Source: Streptomyces sp. SAI-135 (GTDB lineage: Bacteria > Actinomycetota > Actinomycetes > Streptomycetales > Streptomycetaceae). Taken from it: a DNA stretch of 64,000 nt. The first letter of the stretch is position 1. The number at the start of each line of letters is the position of its first letter. A program made the translations under genes and the position numbers. Under the pieces are notes generated by a model, which saw nothing but the letters and a program-made list of their open reading frames with translations, did no database searches and had not been told where the DNA came from. The DNA is taken from assembly GCF_029893805.1 (NCBI RefSeq), contig NZ_JARXYP010000002.1:3348001-3412000 (forward strand). Direction: 5' to 3'. Below are positions 60,162 through 64,000 of the stretch, piece by piece.

Positions 60162-61412
60162 TCAGCCGCCTCCCGCGCACACCAGCCGGGCGGTGTTCAG
60201 CATCGTCCGCACATGCAGACCGGTCTGCGCGGCCACCGGCACCCAGCGCAGGTCGTACGTCTTCTCCAGCTCCTGGCTCCACTCGCGCACCAGGTCGTCG
60301 AGGATCTCGGTGGCCCCCGGGTCGGTGCGGGCCAGGGCGCGGCTCGCCATCGCCGCCACCCTGAGCGGGATACGGCGGGCGGAGATCCCCCGGGTCGCGA
60401 AGTGGCCCTGGAACCGCCCGGGTTCCTCCGCCGCCCAGCTCGCGACGATCGACGGCGCCACGTCCAGGAGCTCCCGCGCGGCGTCCCCCAGCGGTGCCAG
60501 ATCCTGCGGTACGGCCGTCTCCAGCCGTGTCCCGAGGACGGCCGCGAGTTCCGCGGTCCGGCCCAGCAGCACCTCCCCCAGCCGGGCGGCCTCGCGGTCC
60601 GGGTCGGTCACGGGCCGGGTGTCGCTCACCGAGGGCACGGCCCAGGCGGGGGTCTCGATCAGGGTGGTCAGGGTGCCGTGGCGGCGGGGGTGGAACCAGG
60701 TGCTCTCGGCGACATAGCCGCTCGGGTCGCGTTCGCCCCCGCCATGGCCGTCGGGCAGCACCAGGACACCGGGCGGGTCGAGCCGCCAGTCGGGGCCGTC
60801 TACGGGGTGCCGGTCGACGGGGACGCGCAGGTGCGCCGCCGTCCGCCGGAACGCCTCCGCGGCGCCGGGCACCTCCCGCGTCATCATCACGAACGCACCG
60901 CCGAACTCGATGCCGTGCAGGGTGAACTGGGCGACGGGCCGCAGCTCGTCGAGGAGCCGGACGAGCGCGGCCGACTCGGGCAGGGGTCTGCCGGGCGGCA
61001 CGGGCAGGGACTCCGGCTGGCGGGCGAACGCGGGCCGGTAGAAGGAGCGGTGACACTCCGTCAGTGACGGCTCGGGCTGCTCCGGCTGCCAGCCGTGCGC
61101 CAGGTGGGCCCCGTCGGGGTCGAGGCAGAGCAGGAAGTGCCAGGTGCAGCCGAGGGGTTCGAGCAGGCGGGGCCGGCGGGCGAAGAGGGCGGCGAGCCGC
61201 AACGCCGAGGCGCCGCCCACCGGTTCGTTGGCGTGGGCGCCGGCCACCGCGAGGATGTGGCGGTCGCCGTGCCCGGCGGACAGCAGCCACAGCGGGCGCC
61301 CCGCCCGGCTCCGTCCGACCCGGCTCAACCGCAGCAGACCGGGGGCGGCGCGGACCAGCGTGCGGGCCCTTCGCTCCAGTTCGTCGACTGCCGGATAGAG
61401 CGAAGTCCGCAC
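60162..61412 (-). CDS. M14-family zinc carboxypeptidase
   Basis: 416 residues without signal peptide. Zinc ligands: His60 and Glu63 in AVAGAHANEPVGG and His166 in QFTLHGIEFGG; the general base Glu253 is in TLIETPAW. This set is complete for an active M14 enzyme. It trims C-terminal residues or opens amide/isopeptide bonds. It lies 27 nt after two tandem 24-25 residue peptide genes on the same strand, so those peptides are its likely substrates, although that is an inference. The last stretch before the stop is RLVCAGGG. Confidence 0.9.
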   Translation of the reverse strand: MRTSLYPAVDELERRARTLVRAAPGLLRLSRVGRSRAGRPLWLLSAGHGDRHILAVAGAHANEPVGGASALRLAALFARRPRLLEPLGCTWHFLLCLDPDGAHLAHGWQPEQPEPSLTECHRSFYRPAFARQPESLPVPPGRPLPESAALVRLLDELRPVAQFTLHGIEFGGAFVMMTREVPGAAEAFRRTAAHLRVPVDRHPVDGPDWRLDPPGVLVLPDGHGGGERDPSGYVAESTWFHPRRHGTLTTLIETPAWAVPSVSDTRPVTDPDREAARLGEVLLGRTAELAAVLGTRLETAVPQDLAPLGDAARELLDVAPSIVASWAAEEPGRFQGHFATRGISARRIPLRVAAMASRALARTDPGATEILDDLVREWSQELEKTYDLRWVPVAAQTGLHVRTMLNTARLVCAGGG

Positions 61413-61439
61413 GCCGGTCCTCCCACGCTGGTGATCCGA

Positions 61440-61514
61440 TCAAGCACCCTGGGAATTACTGTCCCCAGTGGTCTCTTTCTTGTCCAGCGGGCGAATCACG
61501 ATCTTGACGGGCAT
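61440..61514 (-). CDS. Putative precursor peptide B (24 residues)
   Basis: The ATG (61514-61512) has GAGGAG 5 nt upstream. The product begins MPVKIVIRPLDKKETTG and ends DSNSQGA. Its first 17 residues match peptide A except at position 3 (V for T), while the last seven differ. Conserved front and variable tail is the pattern of leader and core in ribosomal peptide natural products. It lies between peptide A and the M14 carboxypeptidase. There are no Cys; the tail holds two Ser. Confidence 0.75.
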   Translation of the reverse strand: MPVKIVIRPLDKKETTGDSNSQGA

Positions 61515-61525
61515 GTCAGCTCCTC

Positions 61526-61603
61526 TCAGCTGCCGCCGTTGCCGCCGCTCTCCCCTGTGGTCTCCTTCTTGTCCAAGGGGCGGATCACGATCTTTGTCGG
61601 CAT
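61526..61603 (-). CDS. Putative precursor peptide A (25 residues)
   Basis: The ATG (61603-61601) is preceded by GAGGCGAGG. The product begins MPTKIVIRPLDKKETTG and ends ESGGNGGS. It is followed after 11 nt by peptide B. Base changes between A and B in the shared part are mostly silent (ATCCGCCCC against ATTCGCCCG), so the protein sequence, not just the DNA, has been kept. First gene of the minus-strand operon and divergent from the ThiF-like gene. Confidence 0.75.
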   Translation of the reverse strand: MPTKIVIRPLDKKETTGESGGNGGS

Positions 61604-61727
61604 CTCAACACCTCGCCTCAGTACGGGATTTGACCTTTCCGAAGCGATCGCTGACCGCTCTTGTCAAGGCTGTGCCGAGGGAGTCAGAGTGTCAAGGAGG
61701 TGTACGTGTGACGGGTAGGGGGCCCTG
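61604..61727. promoter_or_regulatory. Divergent region of the peptide/ThiF module
   Basis: On the minus strand two TTGACA hexamers (within 61658-61672 and 61685-61695) could be -35 elements for the peptides. On the plus strand TTGACC lies near 61630. A strong AAGGAGGTG at 61695-61703 leads only to GTG-TGA (61707-61712), not to the ThiF start, which uses AGGGGG at about 61717. Confidence 0.4.
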
Positions 61728-63566
61728 ATGACGGAGGCGGCGGCGGTGACGGTCGAGGCGTTCCGGCGGCCCCGGATCAAGCCCGAGCACCGCGCCTACC
61801 GCACGGTCGACGGCAACGTCCGCGTCGGCAGCGTGATCCACGGCATCGGCGCGGAGATCGCGGACCCGCAGGGCTGGGTGTGGACGCTCGTGGCGGCGAT
61901 GGACGGGACACGGGGGCCCTCGGAGGTGGTCGCCGAGGTGCTGGGGGCGCACCCGGAGCTGTCCGGCGCGGACGCCCGCCAGGCGATGGCGGACCTGCTG
62001 GCCGCCGGTTTCGTGGACGACGCGGGGGCGCCCGTGCCGGTGCCGTCCCGCGAGGAGGACCGTTACAGCCGTGGCGTCCCGCTGCTCCGCTGGATGGACC
62101 TCTCCCCGCGCACCGGCCCCTGGGACGCCCAGCTCCGCCTGCGTGGGGCCCGGGTGCTCCTGATCGGTGTCGGCGGCACCGGCGGCCACGCGGCGCAGGC
62201 CCTGGTCGCGTCCGGCGTGGGCCACGTCCACTGCGTCGACCCGGACGTGGTCGAACTCTCCAACCTCAACCGCCAGCCCCTGTACCGCGAGTCCGACCTC
62301 GGCCGCCCCAAGGTGGAGGCGGCGGTGGCGACCCTGCGGGCACTGAACTCGGACGTGACGGTGACCGGCGAGCGGAGGGAGGTGCGGGGGCCCCAGGACC
62401 TGACAGATCTGGTGACCGCCGGAGGACCGGAGGATCCGCCTTCGCCGGTGGTCGCCGTCGGGCTGGACGCCCTGACAGATCAGATGACCGCCGACGGACC
62501 GAACACCCTGGCGAGGCAGGTGACCACCGACGGACCGGACGGCGACCGGACGGAGCAGGTGATCGCCGACGGGCCGGACGCCCCGACACAGCCGACGCCC
62601 GCCAGTGGGCCGGACGCCCCGGCACAGCCGACGACCGCCAGTGGGCCGGACGACCTGGCGGATCAGGCAACCGCCCACGACCCGGCCGACCGGGCGGACC
62701 CGATGACCGCCCATCGACGGGACCACCCGGCGGAGCTGACGGCCGCCGTTGGGCTGGACCGCCTGACGGATCCGGTGACCGCCTACGGGCCGAACGACCT
62801 GGCGAAGCAGGTGATCGCCGGAGGGCCGGACCACCCGGCACAGCCGACGACGGCCAGTGGGCCGGACCACCCGGCGCAACCGACGCCCCCCAGTGGGCCG
62901 GACGCCCCGGCGGAACAGCTGGCCGCCCATGACCCGGCCGACCGGGCGGACCCGATGACCGCCCATCGACGGGACCACCCGGCGGAGCTGGCGGCCGCCC
63001 GTCAACGGGACCACCCGGCGGAGCTGACGGCCGCCCACAGCAGGGACGACCCGGCGGAGGCCGCGGACGCCGAGCGGCCGGAGGGGCGCGCGGAGCCGGC
63101 GGACGCCGGTGGGCCGGGTTCCCCCGCCTACGACCTTCTCGTCCTCGCCGCCGACCGCCCCGACGACATCCGCCGTTGGGCCAACCGGGTGTGCCTGGCC
63201 GTCGGGTTGCCGTGGGTCGACGCCGGGTACCGGGGGCCCCTCGTGACCGCCGGGGTGTACGTGCCCGGGCAGGGCGCCTGCTGGGAGTGTCTGCGGGACG
63301 GCGAGATCGCCCGGCGCGACCTGCGGCTCGGCCCGGACCAGGACCCGGAGGTCGCCTCGCCCCGCATGCCGTGGAACCCGGCGAGCGCCGTCACCGCCGG
63401 ACTCTCGGGCGCGCTGCTCGCCCACGCGGCCCTCGCCCTGCTGACCGGGGTCCCCGCGCTGGAGCCGGGTTTCCGCTTCGGGATGAACCTCATGCTCCCC
63501 GGCGATCCCGTCCACCGGCGCACCCCCCGCCGCCCGGACTGCCCGGCCTGCGGGGACCGTGCGTGA
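61728..63566 (+). CDS. E1/ThiF-like enzyme with leader-recognition-like N-terminus and repeat insertion
   Basis: 612 residues. The N-terminal about 100 residues (KPEHRAYRTVDGNVRVG...MADLLAAGFVDD) resemble a PqqD/RRE winged-helix leader-binding domain. An E1-like adenylating domain follows: GVGGTGG (147-153), CVDPDVVELSNLNRQPLY with the Arg finger, and GRPKVEA. Two Cys pairs, CWEC (518, 521) and CPAC (605, 608), form the structural zinc site. Residues about 226-464 are a low-complexity insertion of 14-residue repeats, after which the Rossmann fold resumes (YDLLVLAADRPDDIRRW). Related enzymes adenylate peptide C-termini or bring precursors to cyclodehydratases. The stop overlaps the next GTG by 4 nt. 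Confidence 0.85.
   Translation: MTEAAAVTVEAFRRPRIKPEHRAYRTVDGNVRVGSVIHGIGAEIADPQGWVWTLVAAMDGTRGPSEVVAEVLGAHPELSGADARQAMADLLAAGFVDDAGAPVPVPSREEDRYSRGVPLLRWMDLSPRTGPWDAQLRLRGARVLLIGVGGTGGHAAQALVASGVGHVHCVDPDVVELSNLNRQPLYRESDLGRPKVEAAVATLRALNSDVTVTGERREVRGPQDLTDLVTAGGPEDPPSPVVAVGLDALTDQMTADGPNTLARQVTTDGPDGDRTEQVIADGPDAPTQPTPASGPDAPAQPTTASGPDDLADQATAHDPADRADPMTAHRRDHPAELTAAVGLDRLTDPVTAYGPNDLAKQVIAGGPDHPAQPTTASGPDHPAQPTPPSGPDAPAEQLAAHDPADRADPMTAHRRDHPAELAAARQRDHPAELTAAHSRDDPAEAADAERPEGRAEPADAGGPGSPAYDLLVLAADRPDDIRRWANRVCLAVGLPWVDAGYRGPLVTAGVYVPGQGACWECLRDGEIARRDLRLGPDQDPEVASPRMPWNPASAVTAGLSGALLAHAALALLTGVPALEPGFRFGMNLMLPGDPVHRRTPRRPDCPACGDRA
62403..63120 (+). repeat. 42-bp tandem repeats inside the ThiF-like gene
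   Basis: About 17 degenerate 42-nt units encode 14-residue repeats of the type T-A-x-G-P-D-x-x-A-x-P-x-T. A 60-nt block (62679-62738) recurs identically at 62931-62990, exactly 252 nt (six units) later, showing recent duplication. The reading frame is kept throughout. Confidence 0.88.
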
Positions 63567-64000
63567 ACCGGGTACGGCTGCATCCGCTGGACTCCCGCCC
63601 CGACGGCGACGAGTGGATCGTGGGCCGCAGGGCGACCGGCCGGTTCGTCGCCCTGCCCGAGGTGGGCAAGCAGGCCCTCGACCTGCTCGACGAGGGCCTG
63701 ACCCCGGCCGAGGTCGGCGAACGGCTCCGCGTCCGCACCGGTGACGACATCGACGTACCGGACTTCGTCCAGGCCCTGCTGGACCTCGGGTTCGTCGCGG
63801 AGGTGGACGGCCGTGCGGTCGAGCAGGAGCCGCCGCCGGCACCGACGTTGGCATGGATACGGCCCCGTCATGTGCGCTGGCTGCTGAGTCCCGCCGTCCC
63901 GGCCGCGGTCCTCCTGCTGATCGCGGCCACCGTGCTCTCCCGGCCGCCCGTGCCGCTCGACTACCGCACGCTGCTGTGGAGTTCGCACGGCAGCGCGGTC
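63563..64000 (+). CDS. PqqD-like domain plus membrane protein (M50-peptidase-like), 5' part
   Basis: 146 codons are visible; the gene leaves the window. Residues 1-about 90 (EWIVGRRATGRFVALPEVGKQALDLLDEGLTPAEVGERL...ALLDLGFVAEVDG) look like a PqqD/RRE winged-helix leader-binding domain. Then comes RHVRWLLSPAVPAAVLLLIAATVLS, a membrane segment. A PqqD-like domain fused to an M50-type intramembrane peptidase is a known architecture that this could be, but no HExxH is visible in the part shown. The GTG overlaps the ThiF stop. Confidence 0.7.
   Translation, partial: MNRVRLHPLDSRPDGDEWIVGRRATGRFVALPEVGKQALDLLDEGLTPAEVGERLRVRTGDDIDVPDFVQALLDLGFVAEVDGRAVEQEPPPAPTLAWIRPRHVRWLLSPAVPAAVLLLIAATVLSRPPVPLDYRTLLWSSHGSAV

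Noticed and set aside
57265..61443. Minus-strand open frame of 1392 codons opposite pepN and through the octamer array
   Set aside because: Shadow frame kept open by GC bias and by the repeat array (HRPTGPPA periodic translation); both pepN and the M14 gene are certain in other frames.
61728..64000. Assignment of the ThiF module to azole/thiopeptide-type (YcaO) clusters
   Set aside because: No YcaO or dehydrogenase gene is in view and the peptides lack Cys; it may change if a YcaO lies beyond 64000.

Overview
The window is a high-GC actinobacterial chromosome segment that I read as Streptomyces. Coding regions show strong G/C third-position bias, starts are often GTG, and the gene order mrdA-mreDCB, ndk-DUF4233-folC-valS, clpX-clpP2-clpP1-tig, rpiB, asd, pepN is the order I know from Streptomyces core chromosomes. 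No phage, integrase or insertion sequence was seen.

Region by region. 1-3.1 kb holds the cell-wall elongation operon mreB-mreC-mreD-mrdA (minus strand; mrdA is cut by the window edge). 3.4-8.5 kb holds valS-folC-DUF4233-ndk. 8.6-14.2 kb holds a Pro/Gln-rich membrane protein facing the protein quality-control block tig, clpP1, clpP2, clpX. clpP2 carries an apparent one-base insertion just before its catalytic Ser codon. 14.4-14.9 kb holds tRNA-Pro(TGG) and tRNA-Gly(TCC). 15-21.3 kb is housekeeping: acyltransferase, HD hydrolase, PP2C phosphatase, Eis-like GNAT, Fpg/Nei glycosylase, rpiB. 21.5-27.2 kb holds an amino-acid permease, a receptor-type Ser/Thr kinase divergent from an LPKTG surface protein, and an orphan bioY.

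27.6-33.9 kb holds a ROK regulator and a five-gene organosulfur operon: sulfonate-type ABC transporter, LLM flavin monooxygenase and TauD/AtsK dioxygenase. A 12-codon leader ending Cys-Cys-stop lies in front of it and suggests cysteine-responsive control. A terminator/antiterminator-like RNA separates this operon from a second amino-acid permease. 35.4-41 kb holds a methyltransferase, a histidine phosphatase and two divergent FGGY-kinase operons with a 2-hydroxyacid dehydrogenase. 41-60 kb holds a DsbA-like protein, two paralogous aminopeptidases N, a metallophosphoesterase, NUDIX, PNPOx/VOC/CGNR genes, a large secreted subtilase, an ECF sigma factor with a putative membrane anti-sigma, asd and DUF1203.

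60.1-64.0 kb holds the least familiar module. Two tandem 24-25 residue peptides share a near-identical N-terminal half and are followed by an M14 zinc carboxypeptidase. Divergently transcribed are an E1/ThiF-like enzyme with an N-terminal leader-recognition-like domain and a protein with a PqqD-like N-terminus and membrane segments, which runs off the window. This looks like an uncharacterised peptide-modification (RiPP-like) system. The ThiF gene carries a strain-variable-looking insertion of about 240 residues made of 14-residue repeats.

Short intergenic repeats typical of Streptomyces recur at four sites, and an 8-bp unit is repeated 17 times at 59.9-60.1 kb.
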